From Planctomycetota bacterium (GTDB lineage Bacteria; Planctomycetota; UBA1135; UBA2386), in assembly GCA_020638695.1 (NCBI GenBank), contig JACKIB010000023.1:24228-88227 (forward strand): a DNA stretch of 64,000 nucleotides. Reading direction: 5' to 3'. Both the position numbers and the translations under genes were made by a program. The notes beneath the pieces were generated by a model. The model was not told the origin of the DNA, searched no databases, and saw nothing but the letters and a program-made list of their open reading frames with translations. This document shows positions 17,320 to 27,016 of the stretch, piece by piece; positions within the stretch are counted from its first letter, which is position 1; the number at the start of each line of letters is the position of its first letter.

Positions 17320-19992
17320 CTACCGAGTCGGCGTTCGCACCGCCCGCACCAGGACCTTCTGGCCGCCGGGCGGTTGGAACGAGAGTACGGCGATGCCGTC
17401 GCGGTGCGTCAGCTCCGGTGGTGCGGCACCCCGGATCGCCCGTCGGAACGCCGCGAAATCCCGCGGGTGCTCGAGTCCGGGTGGGGCGACGACCGCGCTC
17501 TCGGCGACCACCACGAAACCCACCGTCGCGCCGAGGCAGCGGTAGCGGCGCAGGCCACCGGCGGGCGGCTCGAACGCGCCCGGCCGACTGACGAACACCG
17601 CCACATGGAAGTCCCCGTCGCGCCCGAAGATCCAGCTGCCCTCCTGTTCGACCGCCAACGACTCCGGCATCAGCAGACTCGCTTGCTGCGTCGGTTCGGT
17701 CTGCGGGAAGGCGTACAGCGCCAGCAGGGTGTTCTGATCCTGCTCGATGTATTCGAACGGAGAGCCGCCCACCAGCTTGTCGCGCGACGTGTAGGGGCTG
17801 TCGCGCAGCAGCGGCCGCATGACGAAGGGGTCCTCGGGGAAGAACTTCGCCAGTTCGTCGATCGAGGCGTACGGGTGGACCGAGAACAGAGTGCGGCGGG
17901 GCGCTTTGCTCGACCACGTCAGTCCCCAGGAGTGTTGCTGGAACGGTGCCACCAGCCCGCCCGGGATCGAGCCCATTCCGAAGGTGCGCGTCATGTAGGT
18001 GTACCGCTGCACGGCCACGTTGCGCTGCTCGCAGTTGCGCAGGAAGTCGTGGCTGCACTCCGTCTCGCGACGCACATAGGGACGGGTGCGGTCGTTGGCC
18101 AGGGCGCGCAGCGGCGCCGGAGGTTGGTACCACGAGTACGCGGCGATCGCCGCCCACGGTGCGACCAACGGTGGCATCGCGATTCCCCCCGCGTACAGGA
18201 AGTGGTACACGGCAACCGGATGGGAGTTCGCGGCGAACAGTTCGCCGGGCGAGGCGTGTGCGTGTGCTCCGCACCAAGCTCCGCCCAGGGAGTCGCCGAG
18301 GTAGTCCTCGAGCAACAGGTCGATCAGCTCGGCTGCCAGTCTCTGCAGCGAACCGTCCGCGGCAAAGTCGTACAGCAACAGGAGCGCGGACACGAACCGC
18401 GGCAGGCAGCCCGGTGCGTCGAACTCGATTGCGCCGGACTTCGTGATGTGGGCGGCGAACTGCCGGAGCCAGGCCTCGGCTTCTCGGTAGTTGTCGAGGG
18501 TGGAGCGGCCGTTGAACCACGCGTCCGCTGCGGTGCCTGGGAAGGTCTGCGCGGCGAGCAGCAGGGACACGTAGTACATCGTCCACTGGCTCTCGCCGGT
18601 GCCGCGCAGCATCGGCGTGCCGGTCACCGTGCTGGCAAGCTGGTGTGTCACCGGATCTGGCATGCGAGCGCGGCAGTGCAGGAACAGCGCCATGGCCTGA
18701 AGCCGGGACTCCGGCCGCCGGTCCCTGCGCTCCAGGGACGCCTTGACCCGGCCCCAGAGCTCGGGCTGCGGGCTGCCCTCCTTCAGTTGGGCGAGCGCCT
18801 GTGCGAACAGCCCGGCTCGACCGGCTTCGAGCGCATCCTCGTCGGCGACCGCCCGCGCGACCGTGCGCGATCGGGTCGAGTACTCGGGGTCAGCGACGGG
18901 TCGGGCGGGGTAGCGTGGAGTGCGCGGTGGGTCGAGGTGACCGATTCGGTTGGAGTGTGGTTCGGCCGGGAGGTTGGGAACCGGGGCGTAGCAGACCGAC
19001 TTCACCAATGGGCTCTCGAGTGCGAACCGCGTCCACAACAGCCCGGAGGTGCTCGAGTACAAGCCGTGGGTCGTACCGATGTGCACCGTGCGTGGCTCGT
19101 CGGGGTCGAACACGATGTCGAGCACCTGCAGGTCGGACCGCAGCCCGTCGTTGGCGACCCGCCAGCTCGCGCCGCCGTCGCGGGAGATCCACACGCCGCC
19201 GGTTCCACCGCAGTACAGCACCGCAGGGTCGACCGGGTCGAGCGCCAGTGCCGAGCACGTGTCGGGTGAGCCGGGGAGCCGGGACCAGGTGGCACCGTGA
19301 TCCGTGGTCGACCACACGCCGTCGCCGTCGGTCGCGGCCCACAGCAGGGCGGGGTTGGCTGGTTGCTGAAGCAGTCGCCGCACCCGCAGATACGGGCCGC
19401 TGCGTCGGAAGTCGAGTTGTGCGGTGTCGGCGATGAACACTCCGCGATCGGTGGCCGCCCAGATCTTGTCGCGGTGCCGCGCGTCGACCTGGACCTGATG
19501 GCAGAACGAGAACGCGGGTGTGGCCTTGAACGGCTGCCAGGGGTTGCCAGCCGCGGTGATGTCCGGAGCCTGGAACACGCCGCGCGCCGTCGCGGCGAAC
19601 GCGCGCGCGGGATTGCGGGGGTCGAGACACACCCGCTGCACGTCGTGCACCTCGATTCCACCGGTCAGCCAGAACGACTTCCCCGCGTCGCGGCTGACGA
19701 ACACGCCCTGATCGGTGGACGCGTAGATCCACTTGCCGTCGCGGCTCGCGGTGACGTGGTTGGTCGGCATCTGCGGCCAGCCGAGGATCTCCCACTTGTT
19801 GGGGCCCGGGTCGTGGCGCTTCAACCCGCTGAACCGCGCCTGCAGGTCGAACGCCAACCCGAGGTCGGGCCCGATCGCCACCAGCAGCCGCTCGGGTGGG
19901 CGCTGGGGTTTGCTCGGTTCGGCTGTCGGAAACGTGCACGATCCGGTCCACGCCAGCACGGCGAGGGCGGAGATCGCGAATCGTCGGTTCAT
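17320..19992 (-). CDS. Lipoprotein with BNR/sortilin-type propeller and C-terminal helical domain
   Basis: 890 residues from the ATG at 19992; in-frame ATGs at 20013 and 20031 are alternatives. The N-terminus ALAVLAWTGSC is a lipobox, so the protein should be lipid-anchored. Residues 30-370 contain repeated Asp-box blades (SRDAGKSFW, TTDHGATWSRL, SRDGGASWRV), a VPS10/BNR-like propeller. The last 500 residues are largely helical with Trp/His-rich motifs (GGAWCGAHAHASPGE, TYMTRTFGMGS). This looks like an alpha/alpha-toroid with a beta C-terminus, as in heparinase-type lyases, but I cannot name the substrate or catalytic residues. Confidence 0.75.
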   Translation of the reverse strand: MNRRFAISALAVLAWTGSCTFPTAEPSKPQRPPERLLVAIGPDLGLAFDLQARFSGLKRHDPGPNKWEILGWPQMPTNHVTASRDGKWIYASTDQGVFVSRDAGKSFWLTGGIEVHDVQRVCLDPRNPARAFAATARGVFQAPDITAAGNPWQPFKATPAFSFCHQVQVDARHRDKIWAATDRGVFIADTAQLDFRRSGPYLRVRRLLQQPANPALLWAATDGDGVWSTTDHGATWSRLPGSPDTCSALALDPVDPAVLYCGGTGGVWISRDGGASWRVANDGLRSDLQVLDIVFDPDEPRTVHIGTTHGLYSSTSGLLWTRFALESPLVKSVCYAPVPNLPAEPHSNRIGHLDPPRTPRYPARPVADPEYSTRSRTVARAVADEDALEAGRAGLFAQALAQLKEGSPQPELWGRVKASLERRDRRPESRLQAMALFLHCRARMPDPVTHQLASTVTGTPMLRGTGESQWTMYYVSLLLAAQTFPGTAADAWFNGRSTLDNYREAEAWLRQFAAHITKSGAIEFDAPGCLPRFVSALLLLYDFAADGSLQRLAAELIDLLLEDYLGDSLGGAWCGAHAHASPGELFAANSHPVAVYHFLYAGGIAMPPLVAPWAAIAAYSWYQPPAPLRALANDRTRPYVRRETECSHDFLRNCEQRNVAVQRYTYMTRTFGMGSIPGGLVAPFQQHSWGLTWSSKAPRRTLFSVHPYASIDELAKFFPEDPFVMRPLLRDSPYTSRDKLVGGSPFEYIEQDQNTLLALYAFPQTEPTQQASLLMPESLAVEQEGSWIFGRDGDFHVAVFVSRPGAFEPPAGGLRRYRCLGATVGFVVVAESAVVAPPGLEHPRDFAAFRRAIRGAAPPELTHRDGIAVLSFQPPGGQKVLVRAVRTPTR

Positions 19993-20031
19993 CTGGTCGA
20001 GAAGTCGTCCCATGTCGTCGATCCGCGTCAT

Positions 20032-20466
20032 GAGCGGCGCGGACAGTCGCCGTGTCCCGCTCGGCACGTCACGCGCGAGGGGAGGGTGCAAGCCATGTGA
20101 AGGGGGTCGACAGGCGGGGGCGAACGAGCAGCGACCGGTGCCAACGTACCACGGCTCGGGATGCCCGGCGCGGGCACCCGCCCGTGTCATCGGCAAGCGG
20201 GGTGTCCGAAAGTGAACGAAACGACCACAGACCGGCGGTGCGGTGACACCCTCCGACGAAAGGGCCGGTCCTCCGCGGGAACGCACCGGTCAGGCGGAAC
20301 TCTGCGCCTGCGGGGGGACAGGCGGGGTTTCGCCGCGGCGCGACGGAACGTCCACCGGCCGCGTCGCTCGGCCGCTCGAACGGGCGCATTGCCACCGCAT
20401 CGCGACGGTGGGCCGCCGGTACCCCGCCGCCTATACTCCGGCTCGCCCCGTTCCTCGCTCGGCACC
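20032..20466. other. Intergenic region between divergent genes
   Basis: 435 bases separate the BNR lipoprotein gene (minus) from the hydrolase gene (plus). It should hold both promoters, but I see no convincing -35/-10 pair, repeat or small gene. Open frames crossing it are GC-bias artefacts without protein-like composition. Confidence 0.5.
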
Positions 20467-22599
20467 ATGCGCACGCAGCTCCTCTACTCGGTCTTCCTCG
20501 TCCTGGTCGCCATCACGCAAACTCTCGGTGCGCAGGGCGAGCGAGACTGGGACGATCCCACGGAAGCGCTGTGGCGATTCGACTTGACGCCGGCGCAGGT
20601 GACTGCCGAGCTGCAAGCCACCAACGGCAGGCTGGTGGACATCGAAGTCACCGAGACCTCACCGCTGAAGTTGGCGGTGGCGACCGTTGCCAACACGGGG
20701 CGGTTCAAGCAGGACAGCTGGTGGTACGTCGATCTCACCGCTGCCGCGGTGCAGACCTACCTGACGAACAACAACGCGCGCTTGATCGACATCGAGGTGT
20801 ACGAGGTCGGGGGGCAGGTGCGCTATGCCGCGGTGATGGTGCGCAACACCACCGGGGCGCAATGGTGGTGGCTCAACGACCAGAGCCTCGCGTCGATCAA
20901 GAGCCAGGCTTCGTCGCTGCGGGCGCGAGTGATGGACATCGAGGAGTACACCATCGGCACGCGAACCACCTACGACGCGGTGTTGATCGACAACACCGGG
21001 CAACATGCCCGAACGTGGTGGTTGTACACCGATGTCGACCAGACCGCGCTCCCCGGGCTGCTGAACCTGCACGGGGCGCGGTTCACCGATCTCGAGCGCA
21101 CTCAGGCCGGGAAGTACCACGCGATTCTGCACCAATCGACCGGCGAGCGGAGTTGGTACTACTTCGGGATCGACGCGTTCAACATCGACCGCCTGCTGCG
21201 GCGCAACGGCGCGCGGATCGTCGACGTCGACATGACCCACAGCGTGCTGGGCACCAAGCTCTACCACGTCGTGATGATGAACCGCTCGAACCCGCTGGAG
21301 ACCGCGGTCGGAGACGTGTTGCGCAACAACATCGCGACCGCCGACTTCGGGTTCTACTTCAAGCAGATCGGCGGCGCGGAGCTGGCGACGATGGAAGTCG
21401 ACACGGTGATCGAGCCGGCCAGTCTGCTCAAGACGCTGCACCACGTGCACGCGATGCAGCAAGTGCGGCTCGGCAAGGAGAAGCTGGACACGGTTCACTA
21501 CAGTTTCTTCGATGCCAGTGAGGGGTGTCCGACCGGCAAGGGAGCCTGGGTGAACGAGAGCTACCGCGAGACGCTGCGCAAGATGATGCAGGAGTCGAGC
21601 AACACCCGGACGAGATGGGTGACCGATCGGTTCGGCATTCCGGCGTTGCACCAGACTGCGGCTGCGCTCGGCATGAAGAACACCGCGATCAACCACCAGA
21701 TCGGCTGCAACAGCACGCCGAACACGATGACGTTGCGCGACGTGAGCGCGCTGCACGAGTCGGTGGCCAACGGCTACCTCGGGCCGGTGCGGGAGCAGTT
21801 CTACGACATCATGCTGCACGAGGGAGGCCCCGCGGACTACCCGGGATGGGGTACTACGCCGTTGTCATCCTCCGTGGTGGATGTCGAGGCGCAGCGGGTC
21901 GGACTCAGTGCGGGGCAGCTCGACGCGTTTCGCGCGCTGCTGCGCTTCGTCTACAAGCCCGGGGGCTACTTCCTGGTCAATGGGACCTTCATCACCGTGG
22001 GTGGGTGGTTCCGCATTCCCCGCTACGAGAACGGTGTGTTGACGGCGCGGGAATACACCGTCGGCTGCTTCATCTCGGGCGCCGAGACGCGAGCGACTGC
22101 CGAGCAGGTCATCGGCCAGGTCGCGACCGAGCTGGTGCGGTTGGAGATCCGGGCGGCGATGACCACCATGCGGAACTTCACGCCGGGGTCCGTGCAGCCC
22201 TACGGCAGCGGTTGCCTGGGTAGTGCGGGGACGCCGGCGTACACCGCGGAGGGGGTCGCCGCCATTTCGCAGTCGGTCCGCCTGCAGCTGCAGGGGGCTC
22301 CGGCGACTGCACCCGTCCTGCTGGTCGTCGGTATCTCGGACCGAGCCTGGGGCTCGCTCACGCTGCCCCTGTCGTTGGACCCGTTCGGCGCCCGCGGGTG
22401 TGTCGCGCTGTGTGATCACGCGCTGCCGATCGGTGCGGTGGCCGACAGCTCGGGTGGGCTCGCGTTGGCGGCACCGGTGCCGAACGATCCGCGCTTGTTC
22501 CGGGCCACCGTCTACACGCAGATCTGGGTCGTTGATCCGCTGGCCAATGCCGGCGGCTTCACCACCAGCAACGGGATCCGGGTCACCATCGGCGGGTAG
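20467..22599 (+). CDS. Secreted serine hydrolase (class A beta-lactamase fold) with N-terminal tandem repeats
   Basis: 710 residues. A signal peptide starts at the ATG 20467 (MRTQLLYSVFLVLVAITQTLGAQ). Residues 35-290 hold five copies of a roughly 50-residue repeat with W-[WY]xxxL...A...RxxDIE, resembling bacterial tandem repeat domain 1. The hydrolase domain has SLLK (nucleophile Ser319, Lys322), SSN in ESSNTRTR in the SDN position, and YKPGG in the KTG position. All three class A/PBP-like motifs are therefore present. The C-terminal 130 residues (YGSGCLGSAGTP to SNGIRVTIGG) are the shared secreted domain. It may be a peptidoglycan or amide hydrolase; antibiotic resistance is not implied. Confidence 0.8.
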   Translation: MRTQLLYSVFLVLVAITQTLGAQGERDWDDPTEALWRFDLTPAQVTAELQATNGRLVDIEVTETSPLKLAVATVANTGRFKQDSWWYVDLTAAAVQTYLTNNNARLIDIEVYEVGGQVRYAAVMVRNTTGAQWWWLNDQSLASIKSQASSLRARVMDIEEYTIGTRTTYDAVLIDNTGQHARTWWLYTDVDQTALPGLLNLHGARFTDLERTQAGKYHAILHQSTGERSWYYFGIDAFNIDRLLRRNGARIVDVDMTHSVLGTKLYHVVMMNRSNPLETAVGDVLRNNIATADFGFYFKQIGGAELATMEVDTVIEPASLLKTLHHVHAMQQVRLGKEKLDTVHYSFFDASEGCPTGKGAWVNESYRETLRKMMQESSNTRTRWVTDRFGIPALHQTAAALGMKNTAINHQIGCNSTPNTMTLRDVSALHESVANGYLGPVREQFYDIMLHEGGPADYPGWGTTPLSSSVVDVEAQRVGLSAGQLDAFRALLRFVYKPGGYFLVNGTFITVGGWFRIPRYENGVLTAREYTVGCFISGAETRATAEQVIGQVATELVRLEIRAAMTTMRNFTPGSVQPYGSGCLGSAGTPAYTAEGVAAISQSVRLQLQGAPATAPVLLVVGISDRAWGSLTLPLSLDPFGARGCVALCDHALPIGAVADSSGGLALAAPVPNDPRLFRATVYTQIWVVDPLANAGGFTTSNGIRVTIGG

Positions 22600-22735
22600 G
22601 GCAGCACTGCGCCTCGCAGTCGAGCGCGCCGGCGTCCGCTGACAACGTCGAGTGACCGGGAATACCTCGGTCGGGCACGTCGTCCCTCGCTGGGAGTGGC
22701 TTTCGCCCCGCTCCTTGCGCACCATCCGTCCTACC

Positions 22736-24481
22736 ATGGCGCACCCGATCTGTTGGGCCGTTCTCGCGACCGCTGCTTCCCTCTGGCTGGCTGCTGGTGC
22801 GCCGACCCAGGATCGCTTCGGCCTCGAGCGAGCGCAGTTTCGCGCGGTCGATCTCGAGGGCGCAAACCTCGCCGGCCGCGACCTCTCGGACAGTGTCTTT
22901 CTCGATGCGAACCTGCGGGACGCGTTGCTGTGGCGAGCGCGGCTCGATGGCGCGGACCTGACGAGCGCGAAGAACCTCACTGCGCAACAACTGTTCAGTG
23001 CCCAGTGGTCGCGTGAGAAGCCACCCCGGGTCGGCTCCGAGCTGAACTTGGCGCTGCGGAAGTGGGAAGCCAAGCGCATGGCCGGGGAGAGCGTGCGCGG
23101 CGCGAACCTGTGGGGTGCCGGATTGTCTCGGTTCGACTTCACCGGCGCCGACCTGAGCGACGCGGTGCTGATCGGCACCGATCTGCAGCGTGCGGTGCTG
23201 CGTCGGGCGAACCTGACCGGGGCATTGCTGGTCGGGGCGAATCTCGGCGGTGCGGATCTGCGCGGCGCGGTGGGCCTGACGGGCGGGCAGTTGCTCGGTT
23301 GCCGTTGGGAACGTCGGGATCCGCCGAACTTGGACGGAGACCTCGATCTGTTGCGGCGGCGATTCGAGGCGCGCAAGCTGCCCGGTGAGTCGCTGCGCGG
23401 CGCGTGTCTGTGGTTGGCGGATCTGCGCGAATTCGACCTGTCCGGCGCCGACCTGCGCGGTGCCGCCCTGATGGGGGCGGTGCTCACCGGCGCGGTTCTC
23501 CAGGGAGCGAACCTGGACGGCGCGGTTCTCCACGGGGCGGACCTGTCCGGTGCCGATCTGCGTGGCGCAACCGGGGTCACGCCATCCGGGTTGGGGTCGG
23601 CCCGCTGGGCCAGCGAGCGTCCGCCGAAGCTCGACGCAGACCTCAACCTGCTGCGGAACTTGATCGACGCCAGGCGCCTGCGCGGCCGCGACCTTCAGCG
23701 GTTCCACCTGCGCGGGCACGATTTCGCCACCGGCGACTTGCAGGGCGCGGCGCTCCGCGACACCGATCTGACCGACGCCAAGCTCCTGGACGCAAACCTG
23801 TCCGATGTGGATCTGCAGGGCGCTTCACTGGTTCGAGCCAACTTGAGCGGTGCGGACCTGCGTGGTGCGCGTGGACTCGCCGGCCGGCAGCTGTTGGCCG
23901 CGCGGTGGAGCCCGCAGTACCCGCCGCGCCTGGATTCGGCCCTCGACCTGCTGCGAAAGCGGTGGGATGCGCGAGACCTGCGCGGAGTCACACTGGCGGG
24001 GGCGACCCTGTGGGATGCCGATCTGCGCAACTTCAACCTCACGGGTGCCGATCTGCGGGGCGCGAAGTTGCTGCGCTGCTGCCTGCGCAGTGCCAACCTG
24101 GACGGGGTCGATCTGCAAGGCGCGGTGTTGCACGGCAGCGATCTCAGCGACGCGGACTTGCGGGGGGTGCGCAACCTCGCCCCGGCGGTGTTCCTGGAGG
24201 CGGTGTGGCGCCTCGACCAACCGCCGCGCGTCCCTCGCGAACTCGAGGTGATCGTGCGGCTGGTCAAGAATCGCAGCTTCGAGTTCTCGCTGCGGAACGT
24301 GTCGCTGGCGGGTCGGGACCTTCCGGAGACGATGGGGCCGGTCTCCGGGCAGGAGGGGCCGATCAGCTTCCGACCCGCGGCACCACCGCACTTCGGCCTC
24401 TCCGAGTTGATCCGCCTGATCCGCGCCCGCAGCTACTCCCGCGTGTGGGTGTTCGGGGCCGCCCCACGTCGGCGCCGGTGA
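22736..24481 (+). CDS. Exported pentapeptide-repeat protein with four super-modules
   Basis: 581 residues with a signal peptide (ATG 22736; ...ASLWLAAGAPTQ). The body is pentapeptide repeats (A[DN]LxG, e.g. GADLRGA, GANLDGA), which fold as a right-handed quadrilateral beta-helix. The repeats are interrupted at regular intervals by a non-pentapeptide insert of the form QLxxxRWxxxxPPxLDxDLxLLRxxxxARxLxG, seen four times about 110-115 residues apart. The modules were probably produced by internal duplication. The last 90 residues differ. The 3' end overlaps the convergent lspA gene by 49 bp. Function unknown. Confidence 0.85.
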   Translation: MAHPICWAVLATAASLWLAAGAPTQDRFGLERAQFRAVDLEGANLAGRDLSDSVFLDANLRDALLWRARLDGADLTSAKNLTAQQLFSAQWSREKPPRVGSELNLALRKWEAKRMAGESVRGANLWGAGLSRFDFTGADLSDAVLIGTDLQRAVLRRANLTGALLVGANLGGADLRGAVGLTGGQLLGCRWERRDPPNLDGDLDLLRRRFEARKLPGESLRGACLWLADLREFDLSGADLRGAALMGAVLTGAVLQGANLDGAVLHGADLSGADLRGATGVTPSGLGSARWASERPPKLDADLNLLRNLIDARRLRGRDLQRFHLRGHDFATGDLQGAALRDTDLTDAKLLDANLSDVDLQGASLVRANLSGADLRGARGLAGRQLLAARWSPQYPPRLDSALDLLRKRWDARDLRGVTLAGATLWDADLRNFNLTGADLRGAKLLRCCLRSANLDGVDLQGAVLHGSDLSDADLRGVRNLAPAVFLEAVWRLDQPPRVPRELEVIVRLVKNRSFEFSLRNVSLAGRDLPETMGPVSGQEGPISFRPAAPPHFGLSELIRLIRARSYSRVWVFGAAPRRRR

Positions 24482-25023
24482 TGCCGGATCGGTAGCCAAG
24501 CGAGCGCTGCCCCGCCGAGCACGATCAGCACATCGGCGGTGTTGCAGGCTGGCAGGGTCCAGTCGAAGGCGGTTGCCAGCAGGAAGTCCCGAACCGCGTG
24601 GTCGGGTTGCAGGAGATTGTCCGACAGGTTGCCGACGGTGCCACCGCACAGGAGCCCCAGGCCGAAGTGTTGGAGACGGGCACCCCGCGGGGTTCGCCAG
24701 GCGAGGAACAGCAGCACCGTGACCGCGAGCGCGCGGGCGGTGGCGAGCCACGCCGGTGCGTTCGCATGCTCTTGCAGCAACCCGAACGCCATTCCTGAGT
24801 TGGTTTCGCGAACCAGACTCAACGTCGCCCAGTCACTTCGCCACAGCTCGAGCGGCTGATCGGCACCCAACTCGCCGTGCATCCATCGGTGGTGGGCGAA
24901 CGCCAGGCTCTTGGTCCACGCGTCGAGGATTGCCCCGGCGACCGCGATGACGACGAACCAGCGGTGGCGGAGCAGTCCGGGTTGCTCGGCGGGATCGGGG
25001 TCGGGACTCGGACGGATGGACAC
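24433..25023 (-). CDS. lspA: Lipoprotein signal peptidase (signal peptidase II)
   Basis: 196 residues with four hydrophobic helices. The family motifs are NSGMAFGLL, GTVGNLSDNLL (first catalytic Asp) and CNTADVLIVLG (second catalytic Asp). The enzyme cleaves the signal peptide of diacylglyceryl-modified prolipoproteins in the inner membrane. Several lipobox proteins in this window are its likely substrates. The start is the ATG at 25023. Its C-terminal coding region overlaps the pentapeptide-repeat gene on the other strand. Confidence 0.92.
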   Translation of the reverse strand: MSIRPSPDPDPAEQPGLLRHRWFVVIAVAGAILDAWTKSLAFAHHRWMHGELGADQPLELWRSDWATLSLVRETNSGMAFGLLQEHANAPAWLATARALAVTVLLFLAWRTPRGARLQHFGLGLLCGGTVGNLSDNLLQPDHAVRDFLLATAFDWTLPACNTADVLIVLGGAALAWLPIRHHRRRRGAAPNTHTRE

Positions 25024-25048
25024 AGAGACGCGAAGGGATACCTGATGC

Positions 25049-25100
25049 GCCGACTATTCATCACCGCGCTGGTGCGATCGCGCAAGTTCGTGGTCGGCAT
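25049..25100. repeat. Degenerate end of element B
   Basis: The sequence from ACTATTCAT to GTCGGCAT aligns with the end of B at 40431-40475, with an identical 17-base core GCGATCGCGCAAGTTCG. The rest of the element is not recognisable. It lies just upstream of lspA. Confidence 0.5.
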
Positions 25101-25250
25101 CCTGGGGTCCGCTGGCTCGCGGCGCCACTCCGCCGGGAGAACTTGTCGAGCTGGCCCGGAGTCACCGCGCATCAGTCGATCGGTCCGACCAGGCGATACC
25201 GTGGAGCATCTGCGCGGTACGACCTTCTCGGGTATGGTTTCGGCTGCACG

Positions 25251-26996
25251 ATGTTCTTGCGATGGTTTGCTACTGGCGTCGCCCTTGTCGTCGTGGTGCT
25301 CACCCCGGTATTCCTGCTGGTCCGGGGGCCCGTCGAGCAGCGGCTGTTGGAGGTCACGACCGACAACGTGCGGGCAATCAGCCAGACGCTGGCGCGGCAG
25401 ATCGAGCAGCAGGTCGACGAGGCCTATGCGGAACTCGAACGCGTGGCAGCTCGGCAGTCATTGGAGGGATTCTCGCCCCGATCGGTGGAGGCAGCGCTGT
25501 CCGAAGCTCAGCGGGCCAGCCGCTTCTTCATGTGCTTGTTCGCCTCGCCTGTCGCCCTCGCCGATTCGAGGCCGTCGCGGGCCAGCGAGGGTCGGGGCCG
25601 GCAGCCAGCATCCGCGATCGGGCAACGTAGCAGTGGCGGTGTCGAGCCCGGAGATGCAGGCCCCACGGTGTCCTTGTCGGTGCCGGTGCGCACTGCGGCG
25701 GGCTTGGTATGCGGGACCGTGACAGGGCGTATCCGGCTGTCCGATTGCGCGCCGCTGCGCGTCGCCGTGGACACCGCATCTGCAGTCACCGGATACGAGC
25801 TGATCATGGTCGACGGCAGCGGTCGCGCCATGATCCGTTCCGGCGCGAAGGGTGTCCCCGGTGGATTGGCGATCGAGGATTGGGCTGACAACCCGCTGCT
25901 GATTTCCGCGCGGCAGCAGGGCGCGGTGTGTCAGGATTTCCACTATGGCAGGGCTCACTACCTGGGTGCGGTGGAGCGAATCGCGCAAACGCCGTGGATC
26001 CTGCTGACGCAAACCCCAATCGACCCCATTGCGTTGCGCGCCGAGTCCCTGGCGCTTCGCTCGGTATGGGTTTTTGCTGCGCTCTACTCGGCGCTTTTTG
26101 CCGCGTTCCTGCTCTATGGTTATCGGGTCTTGAGTCCGATTGGAAAACTCACCACGGCGCTGGTGCGCTTCGGAAGGGACGGCGAAGCTACGGTGTTGGA
26201 AGCCGCTCGGGGACCCATCGAGGTCCGCCAGGCGATCGAGGCTTTCAACCGCATGAGCACCGAGCGAGCACAGCGCGAACTCGAATTGCTGCGCAACCGC
26301 CGCGACCTTCGTGGTTTGGCCAGTGAGCTCGCCGAGTCAGAGCAGCGCACGCGACAGAACATTGCCCGACACTTGCACGATGAGGTGTCGCAGAACCTCG
26401 CTGCCGCCAAGATGCGATTGGAGCTCTTGAACGGCAACCAGAGTTCGGAAGCGCGCCAGGCGAGTCTGGATGTCGCGATCGAATTGCTGCGCGAGTCGCT
26501 TCGGCGCACGTCGGAGCTCAACCAAGCACTCGCGCAGCCGGCGCTGCAACAGCTCGGACTTACGGAGGCGCTCGGCGCACTGGCTACCGAACTCGAGGCG
26601 CGTCACGGAAAACCGGTGTCCTGCACCGGTGAGGTCAGTGTCCGAGTGCCGCCCGAGGTGATCGACGCGCTCTACCGCGGGGTCCGTGAGCTGGTCGACG
26701 AAGTCTTCGCGGCTTCCGATCCTTCCAGGGTCGCAATCCGTGTCGAGCAGGTGCGCGCTGCCCTGCACGTGAGCGTGGCGGTGGGAGCGGAGGTCGAGCG
26801 AGTGCTCGGTCAGGCGGACGCTGAGGGGTTGGTGCAGGAGTCATGCCTGACTACGCTTCGCGAACGGCTCCGAAGATTCGGTGGGCAGTTGTTCATCGAT
26901 CTGGGCGGGGATTCGCCAGGCAGCGCCGCGGACGAGATTCGCTCGCGGGTTTCCGTAGTCACGTTCTGGGTGCCCATCGTCAAGGAGGGTGGGTGA
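25251..26996 (+). CDS. NarX-type (HisKA_3) membrane histidine kinase with degenerate ATPase domain
   Basis: 581 residues with an ATG at 25251. Two membrane helices (about 4-22 and 267-288) enclose a dCache-like extracytoplasmic sensor; a HAMP-like segment and coiled coil follow. The dimerisation motif is ARHLHDEVSQNLAAAKM with the expected phospho-His376. The C-terminal ATPase region keeps the end of the fold (LRERLRRFGGQLFID) but lacks the N-box asparagine (RELVDEVFAAS) and has no DxGxG G1 box (VAVGAEVERV). The longer upstream frame has no protein character. The NarL-type regulator follows at once. Confidence 0.85.
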   Translation: MFLRWFATGVALVVVVLTPVFLLVRGPVEQRLLEVTTDNVRAISQTLARQIEQQVDEAYAELERVAARQSLEGFSPRSVEAALSEAQRASRFFMCLFASPVALADSRPSRASEGRGRQPASAIGQRSSGGVEPGDAGPTVSLSVPVRTAAGLVCGTVTGRIRLSDCAPLRVAVDTASAVTGYELIMVDGSGRAMIRSGAKGVPGGLAIEDWADNPLLISARQQGAVCQDFHYGRAHYLGAVERIAQTPWILLTQTPIDPIALRAESLALRSVWVFAALYSALFAAFLLYGYRVLSPIGKLTTALVRFGRDGEATVLEAARGPIEVRQAIEAFNRMSTERAQRELELLRNRRDLRGLASELAESEQRTRQNIARHLHDEVSQNLAAAKMRLELLNGNQSSEARQASLDVAIELLRESLRRTSELNQALAQPALQQLGLTEALGALATELEARHGKPVSCTGEVSVRVPPEVIDALYRGVRELVDEVFAASDPSRVAIRVEQVRAALHVSVAVGAEVERVLGQADAEGLVQESCLTTLRERLRRFGGQLFIDLGGDSPGSAADEIRSRVSVVTFWVPIVKEGG

Positions 26997-27000
26997 GTAT

Positions 27001-27009
27001 GGAGGGGAG
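27001..27009 (+). promoter_or_regulatory. Strong Shine-Dalgarno that fixes the regulator start
   Basis: GGAGGGGAG lies 7 bases before the ATG at 27017. It favours that start over the GTG at 26993 (overlapping the kinase stop) and the ATG at 26999. Confidence 0.7.
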
Positions 27010-27016
27010 TCAGCAA

